DNA from: Hysterangium stoloniferum
Taxonomy: Eukaryota; Basidiomycota; Agaricomycetes; Hysterangiales; Hysterangiaceae
Reading direction: 5' to 3'
NCBI GenBank assembly: GCA_015178975.1
Contig: WHVD01000014.1
Location: forward strand, 434,001 to 498,000
Length of the DNA: 64,000 nt
The notes under the pieces were generated by a model. It was given only the letters and a program-made list of their open reading frames with translations. It was not told where the DNA came from and did no database searches. Positions 12,264 to 25,319 of the stretch are shown in pieces (position 1 is the stretch's first letter; every line of letters begins with the position of its first letter). A program made the translations under genes and the position numbers.

Positions 12264-12421
12264 TGTAAGGGGTTCAGCTCCAGAAAGAGTAGCTTAATCC
12301 CTCAGTGAGCTCTTGCAAAAGGGAACGAAATGAGTAGGACTAGGTTCCTATTTGAAAGAGACTTAAGGTAACCATAGGAGGGGTCTACCTATTTATGATA
12401 ATAACGGTAGAGCCCCTAACA
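12264..12421 (-). repeat. Right LTR-like copy, family C (5' LTR relative to gag)
   Basis: 158 bp. On the minus strand it starts TGTTAGGGG and ends CCCCTTACA. It lies about 70 bp upstream of the gag-bearing frames, where the 5' LTR of the minus-strand element should be. Confidence 0.6.
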
Positions 12422-14224
12422 ACAAGTAAAAAGACGTGAAACAAACTGATCGGAAAATTCTAATAGTCTAAGACACTGACGGCAAGGCGGGCCCGGTGCC
12501 AAGTCTGCCCTAACCCAAGGCTACCGTTACATATACGAAGTCAGACCATAATGATGGTTGAGCTCTAAATTTTTATAAACTGACTGTGTCCGTCGCAACA
12601 GGTATATATATTTCTCCCAACGGGCTGAAGGGGATTGAGTTACAAATGCAAGTACCCCATTCAAAATAGAACAGACATGTGTGACTGGCAGCAATACTGT
12701 TTCGTTTTATCTGCAGCAAGTGCGGTTGGGGCATCGTAAATCACTACACTCTCGATTCTGGTCACATCGGCTCAGTAGATTAGGTTGGGTATTGATCTTA
12801 GCGCCTTGTGCCATGCATGCGGGTGCAGCTTCCACCCGTACGTTTGAATATCGGTGCTCTTTATAAAACCACCTCAGTCGTTACCATAGCCGAAAGCAAG
12901 TAGACTATGATGTCAACGCGTGGTAACCAGTGATATTCGAGACATTTCGTGATTTATTCATATGATTTTTACTTTCATCAATAAAAGGGTTATGTAAGCG
13001 CGGGGAAGAAGTACCGTCATGCGTCCGTCAAATTTCAAGAATTGTCAGGTTAATTTGTTATGACAGGGGAAAGTATTTGTGGATTACATAAAAAGGGAAG
13101 TAGAGCCAGAAATTGGACTCCGAGATAGCCTTGTCGAAAATATGAACACAAAACCACTATACGGTCAGATAACTGACAAGGAGGCTGAAGTTGATATATG
13201 TATTGGAAGCCATCAGGCGTTTTCTCGGGTCGGTGACTTGTTGAGAATCGTGAGAGTAATCAGGCGCCCACTGGTTTAAGGGAATTTAATGATCCTGAGA
13301 TGGATGTGAATTCAAGCATTCATAGAGTATTTATGATTGCGACCTGTCGAGGGTCCGGTGATCCTTTGGAGCTTCATGTAGCCTGACTCCTGTACCAAAG
13401 GTAGAAGTAACAAGTGAATATGGAAAGAGGTAACAAGGTTGTAGGCGTTCCGTGGAACGAAGCACTGATCTACGATCGTGTTAATAATAATAATCGCTCA
13501 GTATCAAGTTTCGAGACCAAGTGTGTGTCCGAGAAGACCCATGGACATGCGAATCCGGAGGTGATTGCCGAGCTCCTCCCAGAAGGGATGATCAATTCCC
13601 GGGATGGGGAATGTGCCGATCGCTCGGTCGAGTCCGCCAAAATGGCCGAATCAGTTGGTCGAGTCCTTTGCTTGTTGAATTTGGAATGTAGCTGAAAAAA
13701 TGAACGACGTTTCAAAGAATAATGCATTTTATAAGGATGGGAAGAATAATAAAATATGAGAAACGGGATTTATGAGAAAGATAATCCTGGAATATGGTGC
13801 TGCCGGAAGGTTTTTCCAGTAGGAATTTATTTTATGAAACCAATAACATTTCCCCCATTAATTAAAACATATGACTCGAATCACATCGACTGATCGCCCA
13901 TCCCCCTGTACTATCACCATCTCAAGCGAATAGTCTTCTTGTGGATTTGAGACATCCGAGGGAGCCCCCTTCCGGGTCTAAGTGACTTTGTGATATAACT
14001 TTATACGCCACTTCAAAGTAACGCCTGCATTGCAATCAACGTCACTCGTTCAAAACACACGGTGAGTTGATGACCGTCAGGTCAAAATTCATGCATTTAT
14101 ATTAACTACAAGAGGACAGATAAAATTGCTCAGAACCAGTGCGACACACCCTCTTGTCCTCAAACAGTACAAGCCCCATAATATAGATCGACCTTAATTT
14201 TTGAAACTGTCCACACGTACACGC
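12422..14224. other. Intergenic stretch, no gene recognised
   Basis: Two plus-strand frames (13079-13279 and 13414-13695) are the longest. Neither has a recognisable motif and they do not join into a convincing spliced gene. The part from about 13730 to 14224 is presumably terminator and downstream sequence of the minus-strand fumarate reductase gene. Confidence 0.45.
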
Positions 14225-16615
<2,391 letters not shown>

Positions 16616-18349
16616 TGGAATAAAAAGATGCGATAATGGTAAAGCGTTATGAGATGATGGTCAAGCAAAGGAAGGCGATGCTCAATGTATTTGTACCGGA
16701 AGGCCGGACTTCGATCGAGGGCATGTGATTCTTGTGCGGTTTACGTAATCCCAACCAATCAAACTCCGGAAACACATGACAGGGTCACCTTGAATCAGAT
16801 GCCATTCTTGTCCTGTAAATATGGCCTACGCACAACGCCGCTCACTGCAAGTTCTTTTAATTTTTTATAGAGAATGTCTGGTATAAGTTCCTTTTTCGGT
16901 TGATGTCTAGTTTTTCTAATGATGTCTTTCCGCATATGTCTTTGTCAATGTATAATTACATAGTAACGACTTTCTCCAAGCATCAAATTTTTCTTTTCGC
17001 TGCGTTCCATTCTGACCTGCTATAAATACAGGGCTAGAAGCGACTTCAGCAGCAACTTGACCTAAACCCCCCTCCTCCACACAGTTCATTGTGTAGTGTG
17101 TGAATGCTTCTAGCTGCGTCGCATTAGTCTCTACCGGCACTGCGTACTCATCGACACTCGCAAACTCACATAGGCACAATTTATTGTTGAGCCGAGAAGC
17201 GAGTGTCCCAGAGTTGTGGCAGCTTCGTGGGTGACGGGCTGGCATGCCAATACGGAATTCCAGTGTCGTGGAATAAAGACAGCCACACATCATATCCCCT
17301 TGCGTTCTTGAAATCTGTCAATCATGCATAAAGGCTCGGTTGGTGAATTGTGCGGATTGACGACGCCAGACGTACCTGCGAATGAGAAATTCATTAAGGA
17401 GAATGCCCTACATGGGTCCTGTGGGAGACCGGTGGTGACTATAATAATAACCTACCTCTCAATGGTATCCCTTCAGGAGTTGGTCTCCGTGACACCATGC
17501 CCACGGGCAGTCATTGATCACATATTTGATCGTGTCCTGTCTTTACTGCGAGGAAATCTAGTCCCGAGAACTGATAATATGTTATAATCTCGCCAGTGAA
17601 TTGGCGTTGTTCCTTGCTTGGACACGAATGCAGAACAAGCACCCGATGAAAGAATAATTGAATTTGAGAATTGATTGCTGCATTGTAGTGTAGACCACTG
17701 GTAGCCGTAGTGGTGTGAGGCAAAATGAGTTGCGGGGGATACGGAAAATTAGGATGTCCTCAGAATCAATGCGATTTCTGTTATTAGCTTGTTTGCAGTG
17801 ATAACGTGGTCCATAGTTCCCGATACAAGTGCGACCAGTACATTTGGAAGGAAAACAGGGAAGGATGGCAGCCTCTCACATTAACGTATAAATTTACATT
17901 CAGCTATCAACTACATACATCTACTGCCGTGCCCCGGTCACCTTCCGCTGCCCTTTCTCTCCAGGCAAAGCCAAATTATTGGACGACCCCTCACTGGGAG
18001 GGAGTGCATTCATGCCAGCTTTGACCATTCCGTCAAGTTTCCCATTTCGCTGCCGCTTTGTGTTGTGCATGTGCCCATGGGCAGTGAGAGAGCGATCGCA
18101 GGCATGGGTAAGAGTGTGCTGTGAACATGAGTTTCGCAGTGTCAAACCCCTTTCCTCTCGTGCTTCCCTGTCTCGAAGATGTCCTCCAAACAAGGTGTCG
18201 AGTCCATGAATCTAATCAAGTACAGTGTCATGTCCGGTGTCAACAATTTCGATGTGCATTTTGGGGAGTATAGGCACTTTCCAAATACAAATATAGTTCT
18301 GGGTTGGAATATATATAGTTCAATTTGGAAAGCGACATTAATAGAGAGA

Positions 18350-18432
18350 ATTTGCAACTAATATATATTAGTTAAACTGAATTGTTCCTAGTATGAATAT
18401 CAGGAACCAATTCAGTTTAGCTAGTTGCAAAT
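18350..18432. repeat. Imperfect inverted repeat (hairpin, ~30 bp arms)
   Basis: The left arm (18350-18390) and right arm (18402-18432) read TTTGCAACTA...AACTGAATTG...TTCCT and its reverse complement with an ATATATATT interruption in the left arm. Short direct copies of GTTCAA(T/C)TTGGAAA lie outside on both sides (about 18318 and 18458). This looks like the remains of a small foldback or MITE-type element. Confidence 0.7.
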
Positions 18433-18788
18433 ACTCGGACAATCTCCAAATATACAGTTCAACTTGGAAAATGCCAGGAGAATTCTTCAGAATACATAAA
18501 AATTTCCGTGTACTTTCAAAAATTGAAGATTCTTGGGAAGACTATATTTTCGATAAATTTTAGAGGATATTCCGAGATTGGGAATTTGAGCCTCTGTGCT
18601 GTATAGCACTGGAAAAGGCGTATAATAAACAGTTTTTCTGGTGGTTTAAACTCGGCACTTAGTAGTAGCCGAACAATTCGGCTAGATAATAGCGCCCAGA
18701 TCAACACTCGGCACCCGTGAACAACCAGACACCCACCGTACAACATGATTGGAAATAAATAGCTATCATCTATCCTTGAAGAATATAT

Positions 18789-18819
18789 CACGTGAGCTGT
18801 GTTTTGTGAGCGCCTTCTA
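18789..18819 (+). promoter_or_regulatory. Candidate promoter block shared by the two carboxypeptidase genes (copy 1)
   Basis: CACGTG at 18789-18794 and GCGCCTTCTA at 18810-18819 lie 111 and 90 bases before the ATG. Both words recur at 46751-46756 and 46781-46790 before copy 2, although sequence between them differs in length and composition. CACGTG is the classic bHLH (E-box) core. The regulatory role is inference; residual identity of a recent duplication is the alternative. Confidence 0.35.
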
Positions 18820-18899
18820 CAATACAAAGTGACTTCAATCGAATCAGTGTGAGGGTGCAAGGTCAAAGCGGTTGATCAGTATCTCTGTGCGGTCCCACC

Positions 18900-21850
18900 A
18901 TGCTCGGTCAAGGCTTGTTAGGATGTTTTCTTATTGGCCTCGTAGGGGCTCAGAATCAGAATTCAAAGCCCCCAAATACCTTCCCCCATGAATACCCAGG
19001 CATCCCAAACCCTTATGTCAATTTTGAAGACAGCCAAGCGTGGCAAGACTGCGAGTTTGGTTATCATCTGCCTGGAAATGCTGAGCTAATTATTATTATT
19101 ATTTATCTTCGATCAGATTTCCTCGTCAGGGACCTGCTGCCGAATGCCACTTTTGCCGTGCAACAGAGCTATGCTGGGAACCTGCCTGTTAACCGACCTG
19201 GACACCCGAATAACACACTCTTTTTCTGGGGATTCGAAAAGACGAGTGGATCATTGACTCGTGCTGCGAATGATGCGGATGAAACGTTTGTGCTCTCTTG
19301 TGCACAGAGCTTGAAGTATTAACGATTAATCCAGCCCATGGATGATTTGGTTGAACGGAGGTAAGTGATAATATATCGACAAATATTGCATAAACTGAAA
19401 TGTATTAGGCCCGGGATCGTCTAGTTTTCTTGGGTTATTGTTTGAGGTACTACCTCTATTCTTTGAATACTAATAAACCTGCTATAAAATTATTAGAACG
19501 GGCCCATACATGTCGGTGATGATTTTTCCCTCGTGGATAATCATCAGTTTGGCTGGAATAGTCTTGCGGACACGTAATGTTTTTTTTTTTATAGCTCATC
19601 TTGGCACTAACTCTACATTAGAATTTGGATTGATCAACCTGTGGGAACAGGCTTCTCAACAGCCGATAGTACCGGATACATTAATTCCGAAGATCAGATG
19701 GGAGAGGATTTTCTAGGATTCCTCGCAAATTTGGTCCAAGTTTTCCCTAGTCTCGCCAAACGTCCTCTATATCTTATTGGAGAAGTAAGTTCCCTGCAAC
19801 ATAGCTAAATAATTATAGATGTTATTTTCTAATGTTTCTATAGAGCTATGCAGGTACATTATCTATTTTTTTTTACTACGGACATTGGCTCATTTGATGC
19901 AGGAACTTATATACCGTATATCACCAAGACATACTTTGGCACCCCCAATCCGCCTGTTCATCTTGCCAAGATAGCAATAGGCGGTTTGTACTCTAGTTAA
20001 TATTCTCGCACACGATTTCTGACAATCACTTTTATTCAGATGGTGCTATCGGGGCGGAACCCCTCTTCGAAGACATGCCAGTGGTAATACGGGTTGCATA
20101 TATTGGGTCATGCTGTGTATTGATTTACTTTATGAAAGCTCAGCATAATCGAGACTTATCCACAACTCATCGACTACGACCCTGACGTTTATAACTATTT
20201 CAAGGAGCAGTACGTATACCTCATTATCAATCTGGTTCAGGTTACTCATGTACATGTACTAGGCGGCAGCTCTGTGGCTATGACCTGAACTTGTCGTACC
20301 CAGAAACAGCCCATTTTCCTCCTCTACGGCCCAACAGTCTTCCCACTGGCGGGGGTGCATTCCAAGCCCCCTTTCGCGGTCGCACGAGGGCACTCACGAA
20401 AGAGGCGTTCCACTCTGCGCTTGCAGCAGCGTCTCAACCAGCATCCAGCTTGAGTAAACGTGAGCTTGCACTGCGAGCCGAACGCAGGACAAGCTGGAAA
20501 CGCGATTTATCACAACGTGCCAATGGGACCATTGACCCCTACTATCAGTGTTTTTTGCTCTTCGAGCTCATTGATTACGCAGTCAATTTTACCGCGCCCT
20601 GGTGTGAGTGGCAGTGCGGTATTGCTTTGTCCCCGTTAAGATTGACTGCTCAAATAGCCATCAATGATCCGCTGAGTGATGAGCCGGGATTCGATATCTA
20701 CAGTGCTCCAGACGCTTTGGATCTGGAGGCGCCTCAAGATGGCACTGTCTTCTTGAATAGTATGCTTTCTCCTGGAGATGTAATCTTATTCTCAATCATG
20801 TCCGCATAGATCCTGCCACTCGTGCTGCGATACATGCTCCTACTAGCAAGAATTGGTCTTCGAGTATCGACTATCCATTTCAAAGCAATGAGAGCAATTC
20901 CCTAACCCGTAAGTGGTATCACATTTGAAGATGAACCGCGATGCTACTCCACGTGTCATTCCCAGCCGGTACAAATCAGTTTGGAGATCCCAGTGAGTAG
21001 TCCATTGTCAATGTTGCATGCTTATTTTTTATGGTTATGACAGGCGTGGAGTCAGTGGTCGTTCCTTTCCCCCTACTTATCACTCGTTACTAAGCTGTTT
21101 GCAAAGACCAATGGCCTTCTTGACCGATTTGGCCACCAATAGCACTGCCCACAATATTCCTTGGGTCATCTACTCTGGGAATGACGATGTGCTCGTTGCC
21201 CATCTAGGAACGGAAGGTACTTGGTCTCGGTCGCGTTTGTGTCTGTTTTAACTTTCGGGCGTGACTTGCAGCGACAATTCAGAACACTACCTTCCAAGGA
21301 ATTCAAGGGTTTACGAAGAAACCATCCACTCCCTGGTTCGGTGACGATGGACAGTTTGCTGGTATCGTGCATCAAGAAAGGAACGTGACATACGTTCTCT
21401 TCGATAACGCCGGACATCTTATTCCTCAATGGCAACCTGCCAGGGTGAGTCAAGCCATTCTCCTTCTTTACAAGCCACGCTACATGCTATGCGTTATCAC
21501 TACAGGCGCTCACCTTCGTTCGTGAATTTGTCCTCGGAAACAATCCCAACGGGACTGTGCTCTCCGACGGCACTGTGGTAGGCGGCGAGGGCAGTCCTCT
21601 GGTGAACGATATCCTTCCTGCAGAGCACGACCCAATTTTCACTGGTTCAGGGACGACGCTAGGGTCCACGCTCTGGCCAAGCGCTACCATTGCTGCATGG
21701 GATAGCTTCATCGCCACAGCCACAGCCACAACCATAGCCACGGGTTCTTCTGGTCCTAAAGGAAAGGGGAACAGTGCTGTTCCTCAAGTGGCGTGCATTG
21801 GCATCACCCTGGCTGTCGGATTGATAAGTACAGTGGTGATGTCGATTTAA
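18900..21850 (+). CDS. Secreted serine carboxypeptidase (S10), copy 1, 18 exons
   Basis: Predicted secreted or surface exopeptidase removing C-terminal residues. Exons: 18900-19059, 19117-19285, 19335-19360, 19409-19446, 19497-19573, 19622-19784, 19844-19853, 19903-19983, 20040-20083, 20139-20209, 20263-20603, 20658-20759, 20810-20908, 20966-20992, 21044-21050, 21107-21216, 21272-21444 and 21506-21850; sum 2043 nt, 680 residues, no stop. It has a signal peptide (MLGQGLLGCFLIGLVGAQ), the substrate-site WLNGGPGSSS, nucleophile GESYAG, catalytic Asp in YSGNDD and His in NAGHLIPQ, then a Thr/Ser-rich stretch and a hydrophobic C-terminus suggesting a GPI or membrane anchor. Exons of 10 and 7 nt are needed to keep the frame. 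The intron 19854-19902, splitting the nucleophile motif, is absent from copy 2. Confidence 0.88.
19854..19902 (+). other. Paralogue-specific 49 nt intron between 7 bp direct repeats
   Basis: This segment begins GTACAT and ends GATGCAG. The words ATGCAGG at 19848-19854 and 19897-19903 form an exact direct repeat across its two ends. In copy 2 the same codons run on without interruption (47808 onward). Its length is not a multiple of three, so it must be spliced for the protein to stay in frame. Confidence 0.85.
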
Positions 21851-23205
21851 ACTAGAAAAAGGAAATAAAAGTCTTTACAACCCCTTGTGTGATACCTTCT
21901 GAGGAGAAACTGGGATGGAATCGAGTCCCTTTTTCTTGTCTTGACCAGGGGTACAGTTCCCAACCACTGACGAGATAATAGTTATCCCCCGAAAACACAG
22001 TCATAACACCATCATCAAGTGATAACATCCCCACGTGCCAGTCGGGGGTAATAAGATATAGTGTTGGCTTGCTTGGACTCCCTCCATACGGCCCCCGAGT
22101 CTGCGTCAGAACTGGTCTAATCATCAACCGTGACTGTTAGAGGTGACGACGCCGTAGGTTCTTCGCTGCTAGTAGCCTGCCACCTGCCACAGACAGGTGG
22201 TGTACATGAAACCGACGACCACCGTAGCCTAAAGGGTCGGCGGCGGAATAGAACAAGGGGGTGGATGCTGCTGGGAAGACTGTATTCCTCGTGAGAGCCG
22301 TATCTCAACATGGAGATGGCTATAAATCTGTATACATTTATTTGTTGCCTTTATTTGTAGAGCCAGCAGTTTGGGCCGTGTTGGGGGTATGGCCACAATC
22401 TGATGCTGACTGCCATAATGGGCAGCTGCGTCGGGGTGTCTGTGTTAATGTTAATACTGGGCTCATGTGGCCAGCACTATGTTAAAAATCCCATTTGCTT
22501 CACTTCGATAAGGATTCTAGTGTTGAGGTTATCTATGATATGGTAGTCTTGCTGTTACTTGTCCCTGGTAGCTACCGTAGCTGATTCATACCATATTGTC
22601 TATGTTTTATTATTGGTGGGAAATTTCATAAATATAAGAATAGATTTCCTCAACTATTTCAATCGCTCGGAATGCAACACGTTTCTCCTGAAAGTATACT
22701 CACTAAATAGATTACACAGTCTAACCATCGAAATTTATAATAAAATACTATAATGGTCAGTGAATAGGATATTGGAGAAGTAGTGCAGCTCGCCGAGATT
22801 AGATAATCTAGTGCGCACTAACACATGGTGGAGGTCCGAAATGTATACAGAATGCCCCGCTTGGTTTTAGAAAACAAGTCCGGGGATGGGAGGATAGATG
22901 GTCGCAGGTGTGGTGTGCTTAGAACATTTCCCAATATTCCAGATACTCTCCATAGAATTAGAGAAAATCAATTCATTGTTGACGAACAGAGGTGTCCCTG
23001 ATGGATCCTCTTAGAAGCCAGAAATCCATGACAACTCTGATAGCAGCTCACGGAGCTCTAGCTTAAACAATTTCTTACCCATTTAACCAGTTGCAAAATG
23101 TTCACCACAGAGGGAGCAACTACGCAAACATGCAAATGGAGAAATTGAAACATACTTTGTTTAAAGGTAGTCAGTCAGGTTACCATCATAATTTGCCCCA
23201 CCCCT
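21851..23205. other. Stretch without a recognised gene, ending at the left inversion breakpoint
   Basis: No coding region is supported; short frames at 21852-22127 (minus) and 22261-22485 (plus) have no recognisable features. The right end (about 23206) is where the inverted copia gag starts, so this is the left flank of the proposed inversion. Confidence 0.5.
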
Positions 23206-23769
23206 ACCTTTCATTCGATTGTTGTTGACATGATATTGAAATCTTCTGGGAATGTGCTCATGAAAAGGCTAAGGTAATCGGGGTCTGCAATGCTGTCCTG
23301 CTTCTAACAATTTGATTCAGATAGAATCCATTTGGGCCTTATACTCGATTATTCCAGTACCATCATACCTCATACATACGAGTTCGGAGAGTAATGTTGC
23401 CCTACTGTTAGCAAGATGTGTTCCGTAAGTATTTTTCAGTTTGTTCCAAGCATCAACAGGATTATCATTAGTCATAATAGCTACCCTTGGTTCATCTTCT
23501 ATTCACAACATTATTTTGCTATACACCCTCTTCTTTCGAAGCACCCAGGCTTCTTTGATTTCCAATTCATCTTTCAGCAGGGTGTCCAATTTAGCATGCA
23601 TGAGATCTGCCAATTCTCCAGTTACAACTTTCCACTGGTTCAAGGATTTGAGTACAGTCTTCATACTTGCACTCCATGTAAAGTAGTTGTCCTTTCGTAG
23701 CTTCAGAAAGACTTGATATGCGCTTCCAGTACTCGATTTGTAGTCCTTGATCTTCTCCAAGGTAGACAT
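23206..23769 (-). pseudogene. Ty1/copia gag, N-terminal half (inverted piece)
   Basis: From ATG at 23769 on the minus strand the translation reads as a copia gag (UBN2-like): DNYFTWSASMKTVLKSLNQW, then VDAWNKLKNTYG and SLFMSTFPEDFNIMSTTIE. The frame is continuous apart from three stops (TGA at 23503-23505, a second TGA and a TAG further on), at least two of which look like CGA-to-TGA changes. Homology ends at the word AAAGGT (plus-strand complement at 23206-23211). The same reading continues at 29426 on the plus strand, so this is half of the element completed there. Confidence 0.85.
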
Positions 23770-23830
23770 GATAATAATCCTGAGCAATTCAAAGTTCTTT
23801 TACTAATAAGAAGGGCCAGGGCCCATAACC

Positions 23831-24031
23831 TGAAGATTAGCGAGTGAGAATAGTTGTTCATTATTGTTCTTCATGCTAATTCTCATATATATATATTGTA
23901 CAGGTGGATAGAGTTTATCCACTAAGTGGATCGATACATCATAAACCACATCATAAGCCACATCACTATTGTATCATATGCATGGCTCCACTCGTTCCGG
24001 TGCCTATACCTTCAACACTCGTATCTCAATA
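23831..24031 (-). repeat. 5' LTR of the copia element (inverted piece)
   Basis: About 201 bp, nearly identical to the LTR at 43752-43957 in opposite orientation. On the minus strand it starts TATTGAGATACGAG and ends CTAATCTTCA, followed at once by GGTTATGGGCCC, a candidate primer-binding site, and then gag. The plus-strand bases 24032-24036 (ATTAT) are the complement of the ATAAT that follows the other LTR. Confidence 0.88.
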
Positions 24032-24036
24032 ATTAT
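24032..24036 (-). other. Target-site duplication of the copia element (inverted copy, ATAAT)
   Basis: Read on the minus strand, ATAAT sits directly before the 5' LTR. It equals the five bases at 43958-43962 directly after the 3' LTR. Confidence 0.7.
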
Positions 24037-24103
24037 GGCGACTTGATGCTGTCTCGATTGGGCCTGAGAGACCCTTAGTAGACGAAGGTTGATGGTTGGC
24101 CAT
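24037..24103 (-). pseudogene. 5' end of the DUF6535-type gene, cut off by the copia insertion
   Basis: From ATG 24103 on the minus strand the translation begins MANHQPSSTKGLSGPIETAS and reaches the LTR flank within 22 codons. The rest of such a protein appears on the plus strand right after the 3' LTR (from about 44029). The linkage rests on the matching target-site duplication and position, and on the style of N-termini of this family; the sequence is short, so the call is tentative. Joining the two sides directly does not give an open frame, so the gene had also decayed. Confidence 0.4.
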
Positions 24104-25319
24104 TCCCCGTTCCTCTGTTTGCATGCCTCGGTTGAGAATAAATGTAAACTCCGATTTAATACTTAAGACAAATGGTGTCTGTGATTCGGCGCAACTAAAG
24201 GTCTTGTGCATACTGCGAAGACATGGCCTGAGTCAGCTGGGGGCTACAATGGTCGATAGAAAAGTAGATCTTAGTCAGCAAATGCATTTAATCAGGCTGA
24301 GAGACCTTTTGGCAGGCTCCTGGGTTCCATACAGAATGCCGCCAGCCTGATGCCTGGGTACACCAGCACAATCAGTCGGGTGGACGCCAGCTGGGCACCT
24401 AAGCAGCCAGACTCTAGTCGGGCTGACGCCCCTGATGAAGATTCTCTGCTTTTGCCGATAGTATATGTAATTAAACGGCGAGCACTTCACTTGCACGTAT
24501 TCTAACTGCACAAGATCATCTTAATTAGATCAATTAGTTCGTTGCACCTTATGTTAAGTTTTCGGTGTGGGACCTCGAGAGTTAACAATGAGAGATATTC
24601 GCGTTTGTCTGAGCTCTGTCAAACGTGTAAGGAAAACAACTTGACCTAGCGCTCGCAATACTTCAACACCTTACAGCTGCAAGTCAGCTCTGTATTCGAT
24701 ACTCGTAGTTAGATCTCCTCAGTTATTTGGTTGCACTACCGCGAGCACATCCCGAGTTTCTCTTTATTATTTAGTATTTATTACAAAACCGCCACTATGC
24801 TCAAATTATGGGCAAAAGTAAACGCGTGCAGGAATCTCACATAAACCTGGCCAATCTTATCATCATTTCAAAAAATACAACATAAATATACAAAACGCTA
24901 ATCTCTCCAAAATTCTGCTTCGTGAAGTGCAGCTTTAAAAGACTGTCACAGTGGATTTAGAGGAAAAAGTAAAAATGAAACACAACAAAACGACCTTCGT
25001 ATTCGACCTCAAAGAAATGTCAAAACGTCCAATGTGATACCCCCCCCGCAGAAAGTGTGGACAAAATACAAAAAGAGGGCAGAAAGTGGATATAAAAGAA
25101 TCATTGCAACAGGCGACGTGTTACACATCCTCGTGGTGGCTTTCGTCGTTGCTGTCAGTGCATTGGCTACAATTCTCAGAAAAAGCAATACCTTATATTG
25201 CTGGAGTGTTTTTGTTTCATATAGGCGGGAAGCAAGCCCATCGACAATATATCATAGAATGGCTGTAAAGAAATGAGATTGAGTTATGTTGGATGCAAGC
25301 TGACAACGCACCAACTAGG
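24104..25319. other. Stretch inside the inverted segment, no gene recognised
   Basis: Read on the minus strand this is upstream sequence of the DUF6535 relic. A plus-strand frame at 25034-25276 has one hydrophobic helix but no other support. I see no LTR or tandem repeat before the minisatellite begins near 25320. Confidence 0.45.

Larger units (their letters stand above)
9332..12421 (-). mobile_element. Decayed Ty3/gypsy-type element, family C, with rearranged interior
   Basis: Two direct copies of a ~150 bp sequence (9332-9480 and 12264-12421) bracket 2.8 kb that contains retrotransposon gag pieces. Read on the minus strand the right copy begins TGTTAGGGGCTC and ends CCCCTTACA, that is, LTR-like TG...CA ends with an imperfect terminal inverted repeat. 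A long gag relic on the minus strand (12192 to 10310) fits this orientation. A second, partial gag copy (9585-10066) runs on the plus strand, inverted relative to the LTRs. No protease, RT or integrase was recognised, so the element is non-autonomous or heavily deleted. No convincing target-site duplication was found. Confidence 0.6.
16616..18899. other. Intergenic stretch, possible small orphan frames only
   Basis: A minus-strand frame of 125 codons at 16916-17293 and plus-strand frames at 17324-17587 and 17979-18209 have no recognisable domain and I would not call them genes. A strong hairpin lies at 18350-18432. The last 120 bases are the promoter of carboxypeptidase copy 1. Confidence 0.45.

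Noticed and set aside
16916..17293. 125-codon minus-strand frame as a gene
   Set aside because: No recognisable motif, signal, or intron partners; length is compatible with chance.
25034..25276. 80-codon frame with one hydrophobic helix
   Set aside because: No family resemblance or supporting context next to the minisatellite.
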